A stretch of DNA of 64,000 nt from Musa acuminata AAA Group (GCF_036884655.1 NC_088357.1:45738501-45802500); one strand, 5' to 3'; numbered from the stretch's first letter, positions 1 through 15,070 are shown. The notes: generated by a model from the letters alone, not told the origin. Numbers and translations are program-made.

Positions 1-64
1 ACTGATCATAATAAATTCGCCGCGATACTTCCATAGCGACGCGCGAAATAAATCGCGTCGATGG

Positions 65-81
65 TTACGTAAGCGGTTACC
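65..81 (+). promoter_or_regulatory. ocs/as-1-like promoter element of first GSTU gene
   Basis: The 17 bases TTACGTAAGCGGTTACC closely match the ocs element of plant and Agrobacterium promoters (core ACGTAAGCGCTTACGT). It lies about 40 bases upstream of a TATTTAAT box and 127 bases before the GST start codon. ocs elements are known in GST promoters, where TGA-type bZIP factors respond to auxin, salicylate and oxidants. The same 17 bases recur at 7276-7292. The function here is inferred from sequence match and position. Confidence 0.65.
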
Positions 82-120
82 TCGCGGGCGGTGACCACAT
101 CGTAATCATCTGTGCTTCGC

Positions 121-128
121 TATTTAAT
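121..128 (+). promoter_or_regulatory. TATA box of first GSTU gene
   Basis: TATTTAAT lies 80 bases before the start codon at 208. Equivalent boxes occur at the matching place in front of the other plus-strand GST copies. Confidence 0.6.
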
Positions 129-138
129 GCCACAGTAA

Positions 139-1570
<1,432 letters not shown>

Positions 1571-2099
1571 TCTACAATAGTAGTAGTATTGTAGACAATC
1601 AAACATGGTGTTTGCCTGCATTGTTGCAGCTGCTTTGTGTGTCTGATGGCATTGCAGTTGCCCTCTCTGAATAATACATCGTATCTTTCTTGGTGGTGTT
1701 ATATGGGATTGATGGGGGATATAAAGAGGAATAACCTTTGTATATGAACAAATACTAAAAAATCATAATACGCGGCGGAATTAAATAGTAACACAATCAA
1801 ACAGAACACCAAGATATACGTGGAAAACCCTTTAAGCATTAAAGTAGAGGATATTGATGAAACTATATGTGTCGATCATGATCCTCTTTACTCAAGCGTT
1901 AATCATTCTTATAGAGACCACCAGGGCGTCATCATAGTTTGGATCAAGGTACTCCATCTCCTAATCTTTAAGATTATTTCTAAGTCATCTTTTGTCCTCA
2001 GGCATTTATTGATGGTGACTCGAGCATAGGCTATACAACCGAAGGTACTATCCCCTCTCGAGATAGGTCCCCTGATGATGACATCGATCTTCCTCTCCA
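1571..2099. other. 3' flank of GSTU copy 1 and unassigned sequence
   Basis: The first 130 bases resemble the 3' flank of the copy at 7427 (CTACAATAGTA then TGCATTGTTGCAGCTG) and are probably 3' UTR. From about 1760 the sequence is AT-rich with no gene that I recognise; it borders the gypsy relic and may be more of that element. Confidence 0.5.
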
Positions 2100-2945
2100 C
2101 CAAGCCTAAAAGGCTAGGGGAAAAGGTTCCTAAGGTCTCCGAATGAATTCATCGAGGTGCCTCTTATGAATAAGCTCCTTGATTTGTTCATTCAAATCAT
2201 GATATTCTTCCATGTCATGACCATAGTGATGGTGGAAGTTACAATATTTGAATTTGTCCCCCTTTTCCTATTGTATCTTTATCGATTAAGGGTCCTTAAA
2301 GAACCCTTTTCCCTTTATCTATAAGGAGACCTCACTTCTCGTCGTATTAAGAGTTAACTTGGGTCTTGAGCGAGGCAACTTAGGTCGATCTTGTTTTCTT
2401 CGAGGTGACCTAAGGGTGGGAGCTAACGGTGGTCTCTCCTCTCGCAACCTCTTGTGCATCTCTTCCTACTTACTTCAAACCATTTCCTTGGCAACTCTAT
2501 GTTAGTTAACCCTCTAAGGACCTCTCCACCAATGATTAAAAAAGGTGAGAGGGCTTGAGCCTCCTCATGAAAGCTTGAATTACAAGTGACGAATGGGCAT
2601 CTTGCACGTCTTAAATTTCATTGGTGAATTAAGCGATGAAGTTAGAGAGTATCTCTTCCTCCTCTTACTTAAGCTCGAGCAACATTGTTGTTGATGGCCT
2701 CGGGATTACATTCCTAATGAAGTAGAGTTAGAACTCCTTTGTGAGCTGAGTGAATGAGTTTACCAAGTATGGCTCCAGATGAGTGTACCACTCCTGCATT
2801 GGGCCTCTCAACGTCATTGGGAACATGCAGCACATCATAGCATCTATAGTGTCATAGAGAAACATCTAGGTATGGAAGGTGACAATGTATTCAACTTGGT
2901 CGATTTTGCCATCAAAGGCTTCTAGTGATAGTATATGAGTACCCC
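2100..2945 (-). mobile_element. Degraded Ty3/gypsy retrotransposon gag fragment
   Basis: Read on the minus strand, 2100-2260 gives a run with Tyr-Cys-x-Phe-His followed by GHDMEEYHDLNEQI, typical of the plant gypsy gag C-terminal region. About 2700-2860 gives FPMTLRGPMQEWY, typical of the gag retrotransposon domain. Frames are broken by stops and shifts, so it is a relic. No LTRs of this element were recognised. Its 5' side abuts the LTR fragment beginning near 2946. Confidence 0.75.
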
Positions 2946-3790
2946 AATCTTTGATACTGGACTTATAGATCTAGAAGTTGCAAATCTAGTACACCAGTCA
3001 TTCGGAGTGATGGCTAATCTTCTGAGGGTTATTGAATACCGATAGAGGACCATTCGCTCCCAATGTCATGAGAAGAATATTCCATATATTTTTGCTCAAA
3101 TAAATCCCTGGCAAGGGCCATTCGGATTGAGAGAGAAAGAGTTCTCCGAGAGAATCCGATTAGAGCGAGATTCGAGTAGAAACCATATGGACCTTACAGC
3201 ACCATTCTTGATATATGGTCTCTGGGATATTAGATGGATAACGGTCTATATATACATGATAAGTGAAAACAAATATATCCAATGGATTGGTTTCCCTTGT
3301 ATCGTTTAGGGATTATGGTGTATGTCCTAGTATATCTGCAGTCGATAAGTCAAGTGAATTATTATAAAGATAATAATTCACTGAGCTAGAAGAAGTTCTA
3401 ACAAGTATGACTCATGGCCAACTCGATATTAGGCTTAGAAGGTCATACATATTTGATAGGTGTTGCGACGAGTAGAGGTTTGAATATGAGATACCCGTTG
3501 AAACCCCTATTTTATTAGATATTCAATAAGCCCTTAAATTATTGGATCCTATGGATGTGATCTAATAAGAGTCAATAAGAGATTATTGGATAGAGATCCA
3601 CTAATCTAATAGGTTTGGGTAGTTCGATGGAGATCTAATACCCAATAGGGCAGGATCCATTATGGTTAAGTTGATAAGAAACTTCTATAAATAGGAGAGG
3701 ACCAAAGGGCCATTAGGTAACTCTTTTTTACTACCAACTCCTATTCTCCTCTGCCTTCTCCTTCTCAACCAACAGCCTATATTTGAGCAC
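2946..3790 (+). mobile_element. LTR fragment related to the LTR of Copia element B
   Basis: This stretch follows the order of 12390-13090 in the 5' LTR of element B. Examples are the pieces reading GAGAGAGAAAGAGTTCTCCG and AATTATTA-AGATAATAATTCACTGAG, and the GGTCTCTGGGATATTAGATGG piece. It has many substitutions, so it is an older relative. Both ends appear truncated: the left end touches the gypsy relic and the right end stops just before a GST exon-1 remnant. Confidence 0.8.
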
Positions 3791-3795
3791 ATACA

Positions 3796-4952
3796 AGGGG
3801 ACAAGAGCCCGTTGCTGCTCGAGTCCAACCTGGTGTACAAGACGATCTCGGTCCTCATCCACGGTGCTAAGCTGGTGTGCTAGTGGTCTCTCATCCTCCA
3901 TGTCATCGACGAGGCGTGGCTCGGTATTATATTTTTAAAAATTATATTAAGATTTTTTTATTTATAAAAATAAAATATTTAATTTAGTTTCTTGTAATGT
4001 ATTCAATTCTCATTATGAAAATATCACACATGTTATCACATATAAAAAAAATAACACTATAATAAGATTAAAAAATAATTTTATGATTTATTTTTTATCA
4101 TTCAAAAAAATAAAAATGATAGGAGTTTTATTAAGAAATGAAGTGTGATTGTGTTATTTAATTATTTAAATTTTTATATTTTTGAATATTTTATTGAAGA
4201 GTGAAGCAATAGGTAGAAAGTGAAATAGAAAAGTTATAGAAGAAAAAATTAATATCGATAAAAATAGTTTATAAAATTATCTTTTTAACCTTATTTACAT
4301 GCGATATTTTTATTCAGAAAATTAAGAAAAAAAATGAAGTTAAGTATTTTATTTTTATAAATTTAAGAACTTCAATATAACTCTTAAAAGTATAAGAATC
4401 GAGATACTAAACATAGCAAACTCCTTAAGTAATATATAATTAGATCACTTTCCCCACATATGTATTTTTTTAGAAAATTTTATCCTATTAAAGAATCTAT
4501 GTTTTTTGATCGAGAAATAAATTCTCGATTATCTGCTCGTCTTATCAGAATAATTGTACAGCACCTGTTTGTTCTCAGCACTCTTTAATGTTTCCTTGAT
4601 GCATCAGTTCTATGAATGCGGGACAAGGCTGTGGAAGTTCAAGGGCTCAGAACAGGCGGCGGCCAAGGAGGTGTTCATCGGGAACCTGAGGCTGCTGGAG
4701 GGCGAGCTGGGAGACAAGAAGTACTTCGCCGGCGACGCCTTCGGCTTCGTCGAAATCGCGATCGTCCCCTTCGGACGCTGGTTCTACAGCTACATGACCT
4801 GCGCCGGCTTCAGCATAGAGGAGGCAGCGCCGAACCTGGTGGCGTGGGGCAAGCGGTGCATGGAGCGGGAGAGCGTGACCAAGGCACTGTGCGACCCCCA
4901 CAATGTCTACGAGTTGGTGAGCATCCTCAGGAAGAGAGATGGAGTCGAGTAG
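3796..4952 (+). pseudogene. GSTU pseudogene (copy 2): partial exon 1 plus complete exon 2
   Basis: 3796-3924 matches the second half of GST exon 1 ([11 protein letters not shown], then VLIH and IDEAW) but has an in-frame TAG at 3881 and lacks the N-terminal part with the active site. The usual donor after exon 1 is missing. After AT-rich sequence, 4608-4952 is a full exon 2 with acceptor CAG at 4605-4607 and an open frame of 114 codons ending in GVE, clearly homologous to the neighbouring GSTs. The upstream part was removed where the LTR fragment now ends. No intact protein can be made. Confidence 0.9.
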
Positions 4953-5020
4953 TCTACAATCGTAGTAATGATGATAAATGTTATTCCAAAAATTTTATAT
5001 TTTTGATAATTTTTTAATAT

Positions 5021-5910
5021 TTAATTATCATAAAATTATTTTAAAATAGTATTAACCATTTCAGAAATTATGTCCTAGTAGTGATTTCATAAAATTTTAA
5101 GTTGGTTTTGTAAGTGTTAATGAAGTTACACTCAAATTTTAATTAAGTTACACTCAATTACAATATCAATTCAAGAAATCTTAAAATTTGATAATTAATT
5201 ACTATAAATATATTTTAAAAATAAAAAAAAAAGTATAAATCATTTTAAGATTATGTTCTCATAGTTCTATGAAAGATTGGGTTGGTTTAGTTTAAGTTGA
5301 TTAGGTTATGCTCGAGATTGATCTAAGTTATAATCAAAATTATTTTTTTTAAAGTAATCTAGATAATTAATTATCGTAAATTAATGTATGGATAAAAAAT
5401 GATACTAATTATCTTATATACATGGGAAGGTAGTTTCATAGAAATCTAAGTTGGTTTAGTGGAGCTTGAACAAGTTATATTCCAAATTAAACTAAATTAC
5501 ACTTAAATCACAAAATATATTCAAAAAATTATAATTTAAATAATTAATTACCATAAAATCCTCGAAAAAATTTAAAAAACTAATCACCTTATCATAGAGG
5601 TTATATAAAAGTTTGGATTAGTTTAATAGATATTGATAAAGTTACACTTGATTATGATATCTGTCACGACCCCAAGTGAGTCAACTGGTTAATAATTATA
5701 TTTTGATCCTTCAATCATGGACCAAAATACTTAAGCGGGAGTTAATGTATTACACTCATCATACTAATATAAGCCAATCTTACACATTTTAACATAATAT
5801 ACTTATCAGACTCATATAAGCCAATCATACATATTCTCACTTCCCATGTGAGACTAATGGGATGTTACAATATCAGTTTAAGAAATTATAAAATTTATTA
5901 ATTATCATTA
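5021..5910. repeat. Degenerate tandem array with about 175-bp period
   Basis: The anchor TTAATTA[T/C]C[A/G]TAAA or a close variant recurs at about 5021, 5195, 5367 and 5544, and again at 5898 once the 208-bp insertion at 5662 is subtracted. Spacings are 174, 172, 177 and about 146 bases. Between anchors, blocks such as AAGTTGGTTTAGT and AGTTACACTCAA recur in order. It is AT-rich and non-coding. Confidence 0.75.
5662..5869. mobile_element. 208-bp solo LTR or TRIM-like insertion with 5-bp target duplication
   Basis: The segment starts TGTCACGACC and ends GGGATGTTACA, so it has TG...CA ends and short imperfect inverted termini. ATATC flanks it on both sides (5657-5661 and 5870-5874), the 5-bp target duplication typical of LTR elements. 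It interrupts the 175-bp tandem array. It has no coding capacity. Confidence 0.75.
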
Positions 5911-8559
<2,649 letters not shown>

Positions 8560-10250
8560 TCTACAATAGTAATAGTAGTGACTGTGTGTTGCATGGTGTT
8601 TGCCTGCATTGTTGCAGCTGCTTTGTGTGTCTGATGCCATTGTAGTTGCCCTCCCTGTTTATCTTCTTGAATAATAGACCTTCTCGGTGGTGTTATGTGG
8701 CACCTGCAGCTTCATCTCATTAGAAAATAGGCAGAACTCTCTCTCTCGCCTCTCTCTCTCTCTCTCTCTCTCTACTAGCTTGTGCTTCCCAACCAAAAGG
8801 CAATTTATTTCAGTGCATGATGTCACATCATATAAATGCATGATGCCCAAGTGTGTGGATGACAGTGTCTTTGAAGAGTCGAGCCAACCTTTACCGACTT
8901 CATTCGAAGAAGAAGAAAGCCCAGTCAAAATGTACCGTCCAACTTCTTCTTGTGCTCCAAGCCAGGACTGAAATGATAATAGCTGAGCTGACTCACCTGT
9001 TTCAATTATTTTGTCTCGTAAATGTTTTTTGTGTCTTTTATTTGGAAGAAAAAACGTGTAGCCTCGTATATAAGAACAGATCCTCGTCGTTGATCACTCG
9101 ATCGACGGCGCAGAAGCCGGCCTCGAGGAATTTCTATGACGCCAGCGATCACCGCACTTTGTATAGTTATATTTTGTGCCACTCTCTTGTTTGGTACCCA
9201 GAAAAGTGATGAGGCGACACTTTCTGTCGTGGCTATTGTTGATGCCGAAGGCGAAGAAGACAGAAATAGCGACGATCGGCGGAAGGTGAGATGAAGCTTG
9301 GGCGTTACGGCTGTAGGTGGAATGAGTAATTGCAGCGGGAAAATAAAGGATATAAGATCCTTATAGTTTTATAATAGAAGAAATGAAAAGAAAGATGATT
9401 ATTACTTTGAAGGGATCAACCTCCTAGGATTTATAAAAGATTAGAATAATATTTCATAGATGATGAAAAGAAATAAATGTATCCATATTTATAGAGTTTC
9501 ACCTTTGAGTTCATTAAGATTTAAATTTTTAATAAAATAAATAAATATTAAATAAACCCCTATTCAACTTTTATCAGATAACAAAATTATAGAAAATAAA
9601 AAGGATCCTAACATATGAGAAAAATAAAATGACACCACATCAACACAACACCATGTGATTGCCATATCAACACCACATAATTGCTACCTTAGCATCACAT
9701 GGCTACCACCTAAGTGTCACATGGTGGATTTGTGATCGATATCGTAATCCTACATATGGTTGGTATACACCTACCATGGGTCTACGTATGATCAACACAT
9801 GACCGACACCTTAGTAATTGCCCTTTGTAATTTGTATTGATCATTGGAAATAATGATCCAGTGAATCAACTATAAAAGGGCTTCCCATTTATGTTTTTAA
9901 GAATTTTTCCTTAATGCTATTTGAGTCATTCGTCGACTCCTTCAAATAAAAAACTAACTTTAAGTATCAGAAGAACCTAATTAAAAATACTTTCGATGTA
10001 ATTTTATAGGAATCAGTCTCTTCGAGGTTGATAGGATTTGATCTCTTCTGGAGTCGGATGGTTCTATACCCTCAGGTTCGTTGCACTCTCTAAAGAGAGA
10101 TATTTTGTGCCACTCTTTTGAGTCGTACCCTGGAAGCAACCCTTCATCTCGTTAAAGGAACGAGACGCACCCACTAGGACACACCAATCACGAGAAAGAT
10201 GAGTGAGTCGATGGTACCTTCACCGCGATCCTATAAAACACAAGTGAGAA
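8560..10250. other. Intergenic region with duplicated GST flanks and a diverged dispersed repeat
   Basis: 8560-8700 resembles GST 3' UTR. A (CT)n run lies at about 8741-8773. 8819-9230 is homologous to sequence upstream of the copies at 25102 and 29902 (the GATGTCACATCATATAAATG block, then TCGTTGATC...ATCGACGG). About 9610-10100 matches 26868-27330 as a diverged dispersed repeat with recurring ACCATGTGATTGC and CATGGCTACCACCT and a TATAAAAGGG box. No protein-coding gene was recognised. Confidence 0.6.
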
Positions 10251-10352
10251 AAAAATCGTGGTGGTAGTGGTCTGCGTAGCCCACATCGTCATATTCTGCT
10301 TCATCGCCCCTCAATTTAGAGAGTGAGAGAGCGGAGAGACAAAAAGAGAGCG

Positions 10353-10394
10353 ATGAAGGCAGTGGTGCTGCTGGACTTCTGGGCGATCCTTTAA
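10353..10394 (+). pseudogene. 14-codon GSTU exon-1 stub between two promoter copies
   Basis: The frame [13 protein letters not shown] then TAA reproduces the first eleven codons of a GST, then switches, inside GGGCGA, into a second copy of GST promoter sequence (CGATCCT-TAAAA, then a TATTTAGAGAG box near 10480). A matching stub with the same breakpoint lies at 27838. It is a remnant of a duplication rather than a gene, although it could act as an upstream ORF. Confidence 0.85.
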
Positions 10395-10518
10395 AAAGCA
10401 AGCGATAAAAAAATCGTGGTGGCAGTGGTCACCATGAGGCGCAAGCCACATCGTCATCTTCTGCTTCACTGCCACTCTATTTAGAGAGAGAAAGCAGAGA
10501 AAGAGAGACAAAGATGGG

Positions 10519-11127
10519 TGTTGGGCTAACAGTCCATATTCAGCCCAATATGAGCTTTCTCAGCCCATATCTCACCCCCTCTTAATCTAACCCTAATTAA
10601 CATTAGGGGGGTATGGGTGGCTGTGTTTTAGAGGCAGAAAAAGGCCATAAATCGGATAGCAATGAGGGCAGCAATATCAGAGATCTTCGCAGTAGAAACG
10701 AGGAGAAGAAAAAGGCAGAAAAACAAGAGAAAGAAAGGGAAGAAAATAAGGATAATGCAGAGAGACTGTTCTCAATCATCTAGCAGTATTCTCATCTCAG
10801 GTTAGATCAAATCTACAGTAGACTCTTGCTGTGATTACTTGGGGAGGTTTTAGATATTGTGGACAGTGACGTGATTCTTATATCTCAGTTATTCTCTTGT
10901 GATTGTTGCTAGGGTTTAGGGCAAGAGATTGAGATTTGTATATTCATTATTCTCATAGTAGATTATCTCTAGTTTGCCCCATGGTTTTTACCCTTCATAT
11001 TGGAAGGGTTTTTCACGTATATCTTGATGTTCTATTTGATTGTGATTTCATTTAATTCCGCTGCATATCATAGCCTGCTAGTATTTGTTCATATATAAAA
11101 GTTATTTTCGCTTGATATCCCATCAAC
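10519..11127 (+). repeat. 5' LTR of Copia element A
   Basis: Aligns end to end with 23265-23865 with scattered substitutions and small indels. The pair defines element A. Confidence 0.9.
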
Positions 11128-11169
11128 TAGTATCAGAGCAAGAGTTTTGGGGATTTAATTTTTGTATTT

Positions 11170-11883
11170 GAATATGGAGGCCAGTAATGTTTCTCACATA
11201 ATTAGTTTAAATGAAAACAATTGGATGATATGAAAACCAAGAATGAAAGATCTCTTGTATTATAAAGATTTGTATTGACCTTTGCAGGGGGATAGTGCAA
11301 AACCCACAACTAATGATGAGTGGAAGAGGTTAGATCGAAAAACAATTGGGTTTATTCGACAGTGGCTTGATAATAGTGCCTTTCACCATGTTTCTACTGA
11401 AATTTCTACATATTCTCTTTGAAAAAAGTTGGAAAGTCTCTATGAAAGAAAAACAGTTGGCAACAAAGCTTTTTTTATCAAAAAACTTATGAACCTAAAA
11501 TATAGAGAGGGTGCTTCTATTGTTGAGCATTTGAATAAAATACAAAGTATTACTAACCAGTTATCCTCTATGAAAATGTCTCTTGATGATGAGTTGCAAG
11601 CATTATTACTTCTCAGTTCATTACCAGAAAGTTGGGAGACACTAGTGATTTCCCTCAGTAATTCTACGCCAGATGGTGTTGTCACTATGAGTCAAGTAAC
11701 AAACTGTTTGTTAAATAAAGAGTTTAGAAGACTATGAGTCAAGTAACAAACAGTTGTTAAATAAGGAGTTGAGAAGACTATGAGTCAAGTAACAAACAGT
11801 TTGTTGAATAAGGAGTTGAGAAGAACGAGTTCAGCAATATCTCAGAATGATTCACAAGCACTTATCTCAGAGAATATATAAAG
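11170..11883 (+). pseudogene. Element A gag remnant, interrupted by element B
   Basis: From ATG 11174 the reading MEASNVSHIISLNENNWM begins a Copia gag, but in-frame stops follow almost at once. A 102-codon open stretch from 11429 retains the UBN2-like gag core (residues LKYREGASIVEHLNK through LPESWETLV). A unit of about 46 bp (ATGAGTCAAGTAACAAAC...) is repeated three times at about 11685-11825. The frame is then cut by element B at 11884. Confidence 0.8.
11683..11883 (+). repeat. 201-bp segment of element A, left copy of a direct duplication
   Basis: As read, base-for-base identical to 19681-19881. The two copies flank element B. Normal Copia target duplications are about 5 bp, so this is not an ordinary one. 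Confidence 0.9.
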
Positions 11884-13379
11884 CGCTAGTCATAAGTGCC
11901 CAGCAAGCCAATCACGTGAGTGATGGCACGTGTGACTTGATACAGAATCTTTTTTGCTTATTATATTTTTGGCGTATATCACTTTATAACTATTGCATAA
12001 ATGCATATGTATTGTGATGTCCTTGGATTTGTGCAATGGGAATCGGATCGTGATGAGATCACGATAATGAGATCGATTCACCTTTAAACACATATCCTAA
12101 ATAATCCCGGTCATAGGTTACTCGAGAGGGACATCGTGATAACCGGATAGACTGGTGTGCTGTATACCCGTCCATATGATGGATGCAGCTGGTCTCATAG
12201 CTGCTCGTGTAGGGACACTAGGGATACAGTACAGGTGCTCATTGGAGAATGAGTTCACTGATTGATCCGCTTACGGAATGCTGGATGGTTGATGATGCCT
12301 TATTGTCAGACAACGATTCCGTAGTCCTAGTGGTGTATCTGGTTCTTAGACTTGAGACACCAAGGATGTCCTGTATGAGTGCTCCACTCTTTGATACCAG
12401 ACTTATAGGTTTGACTGTTCCCAGATCTAGTACAGCTGGTCATTGGGAGTGGTAGTCGACCTTACGAGGGCTATTGAGTGTCGATAGAGGATCATCCACT
12501 TTCGGTATCATGAGAGGAATATCCCATGTGTTCTTGCTCAGACAAATCCCTGGCCAGGGTCATTCGGGTTGAGAGAGAAAGAGTTCTCCGGGAGAATCCG
12601 ATTAGAGCGAGACTCAAGTAGAAACCGTATGGGTCTGACAGCACCATGCTCGATATACGGTCTCTGGGATATTAGATGGATGAGGGACTATAGGTACATG
12701 GTAACTGAGGACAGACAGGTCCAATGGATTGGATTCCCCTGTATCGTTTGGGGACTACGGCGTAGTGGCCTAGTACTTCCGTAGTCGATGAGTCGAGTGA
12801 ATTATTACAGAGATAATAATTCACTGAGTTAGAAGGAGTTCTGACAGGTATGACTCACGGCCAGCTCGATATTGGGCCTAGAGGGTCACACACATATGGT
12901 AGGCATTGCGATGAGTAGAGGTTCGGATATGAGATATCCGACGGAGCCCTTGTCTTATTGGATGCAGATCCAATACCCACTAGGGAAAAGGACCCATTAG
13001 GGTTTTGACACGGGATCTCTATAAATAGGAGGGATTCACAGCCTCATAGGCTAGAGTCTTTGCTTGCCCTTCCTATTCTCCTCTCCCTCTCCACCTCAGA
13101 GTAGGCCTGGAGTTTTGAGGAGCGTCGTCGCAACCCTGCTGTGTGGATCACCGCTAGAGAGGAGGACGCTTGACCTCCTTCACCCTCTCCTGAGGATCTA
13201 CAAGGAAACAGGGATATACGATCTCCCTAGGTAACACAATCTCTATACGCAGTTTTGTGTTTTGCGGATTTTGCGTACCAATCTTCGCATGACGACGAAC
13301 ATCTTTTTGGGAATCGGGGATTTTTGTTTTCTTGTTCTTCCGCTGCGCATATGATGTCGCCCCCCATGATTTCCCAACA
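11884..13379 (+). repeat. 5' LTR of Copia element B (1,496 bp)
   Basis: It begins CGCTAGTC where the 3' copy has TGCTAGTC, and ends CCCAACA one base before the primer-binding site. The first 598 bases are repeated at 19083-19680 and the downstream part has a diverged relative at 2946-3790. CTATAAATAGGAGG near 13020 is a probable TATA box, and the LTR lacks real genes. Confidence 0.9.
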
Positions 13380-13380
13380 G

Positions 13381-13393
13381 TGGTATCAGAGCC
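13381..13393 (+). other. Primer-binding site of element B
   Basis: TGGTATCAGAGCC is complementary to the 3' end of plant initiator methionine tRNA, the standard primer for Copia reverse transcription. It starts one base after the LTR ends. Confidence 0.85.
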
Positions 13394-13489
13394 AGGTTGT
13401 TCGTGCGAATGATTGGTTTTTGAACTGCGTGTGTTGTGTTTAGGAAGAATTTTGACGTCAAAATCGTTGACGCAAAAGCGAGGAAGGGC

Positions 13490-13975
13490 AGCAACAGTTG
13501 CTGCCCTCAATCTGCATGCCTGCAGCCAGCCGCAGCCGCAGCCAGGCAGCACAGCGCCGGCGCATGCGCAAGCGCTGTGCCTGCAGCAGCCGGCCGGCGG
13601 TCTGCTTGCAGCAGGCTTGCGGCCGGCGGGGCTGGGAGCCCGCTCGGTAGAAGCGCCTGCGGCCACTGAGCCCGCGGGCAGAGGCGCCGCGGGGCAGCAG
13701 CGCGGGCTGAGGCACCGCAGGGCAGCGGCGCCTGTGGCCGCTGCTCCCACGGGCAAAAACCCCGCAGGGGCGGCCGCCAGCGAGACAGCACCACCTACGG
13801 GCGCTGACTCGCGGGCAGAACCGCCCGCGAAGGCGGCGGCGCCCGCGGGGGCGCCCACCTGCAGCGGCAGCGACCCCAGCGGGCGTGCCACCTGCAGGCG
13901 AGGGCAGTGCCCTCGCCCTCGCCGCACAGGCCGCCGCCAGCAGGGTGGCGGCGGCGGCGGCGCAGCAGCGAAAAG
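13490..13975. other. Very GC-rich block in the leader of element B
   Basis: About 480 bases dominated by G and C (GCAGCCGCAG, GCGCCGGCGC and GGCGGCGGCG type runs) stand between moderate-GC LTR and AT-rich leader. Long open frames appear on both strands, as expected from GC-rich sequence that has few stop codons. The predicted proteins are low-complexity Ala/Pro/Arg with no domain. It may be captured host DNA or an expanded repeat. Confidence 0.6.
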
Positions 13976-14757
13976 GGGAAAGGGTATTAGGGTTTTCTGC
14001 GCAAAAGACAGTTTTGCCCCTCGAAATTTGAGAAATTCCAGTTTCTGTCTTTTGTCCAAATTACGAAAATACCCTTAGGAATTGAGAAATTCCCTATATA
14101 TCCCTGATTTCAGAAAATATTAATTAATTAAAAGGTTTAGTTGATTATTATTTTTATTATCTAGTAGTCCTACATAATGACGATTATTTATACATGTGAT
14201 GTATGATGAGTGGACGGATGATCATGAACCGTGTGATGTGTGTACTTGTGATTATTATTATTGAGGTCTGCGAACCTCCATTATATTTCTCGTTTATTGT
14301 CGGGCCTGCGTGCCTATGATTAAGTTGTAATCACATGAGGAGGCGCAGCGGGAGCGTGGAAGCCATAGCGGGACCCACGAGACGGACGATCGTGATGCAT
14401 GAAGATGCATCAAGATGTCGACGGAACCAACGAGGACGAGATGGACGATCACAAGGCATGGAGATGCACCGTTGCACACATAGATCTTGATGTGAGTGAT
14501 TAGGCCTACTGGCTCGGGCCTAATCATATTAGGTTGTGGTCCATGATCATCTGGTGTGATTGCTTATACACATACTAGATATGTATATATATTTGCATGC
14601 GATGTAGATATATATTAAATATGTACATGTGTGACATGTCATAATAGGAGACCAAATCATAGAAACATCTCTCGATAATATTAAGTCGGTAAACGTGAGG
14701 CAATTAGATTGACCCACGTGGCCTTCCATCGTTATGAGTAGGAACCGAATCCCGGTG

Positions 14758-15070
14758 TAGGTTGAGTTGGTCGAGTCCCTCGAGACTCACCTATATCGCG
14801 ATTCGCTATCTTGCTTACGACATAGAGATGTCACCGGTGACCTGAGGGCATGATATGCTTGGTCGAGTCCCTCGAGGGTATATCATCAAATCAGACTCAT
14901 CTTGTAACGAAGGTGTTGACTTAACCGAGCATCATGGTTGGTCGAGTCCCTCGAGGCCATGGTGATTCGGAGGCCGAACAGGACGGGAATCACAAGGAGT
15001 TGTGATCGGCAAGAGTTGTCTACCTTTTAGGCTTAGTGTGATTGGTCGAGTCCCTCGAGGTTACACTAAG
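14758..15070 (+). other. Array of four stem-loops with constant core in leader of element B
   Basis: The 16-base GGTCGAGTCCCTCGAG, always preceded by TTGG or GTTGG, occurs four times, with inner cores TCGAG-TCC-CTCGA at 14771, 14863, 14942 and 15046. Each core is flanked by different sequence that pairs with itself: 14758-14767 with 14785-14793, 14850-14858 with 14878-14886, 14930-14937 with 14957-14964, and 15032-15041 with 15061-15070. The outer stems are 8-10 bp. Different sequences preserving the same fold argue for a structured RNA element. It lies between the primer-binding site and gag, where packaging or dimerisation signals of retroelements usually sit. Function is not known to me. 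Confidence 0.75.

Noticed and set aside
12249..12455. Short ORFs repeated at 19448-19654 suggesting a duplicated small gene
   Set aside because: They are parts of the two LTRs of element B and repeat for that reason.
13154..14078. Long open frames on both strands (up to 301 codons) in the leader of element B
   Set aside because: They fall in a GC-rich block where stop codons are rare, give low-complexity Ala/Pro/Arg proteins in several frames, and start or end outside any gene structure.
14758..15070. CRISPR-like array (repeat with spaced unique sequence)
   Set aside because: The genome is eukaryotic, only four repeats exist, and the flanks are self-complementary, which fits hairpins and not spacers.
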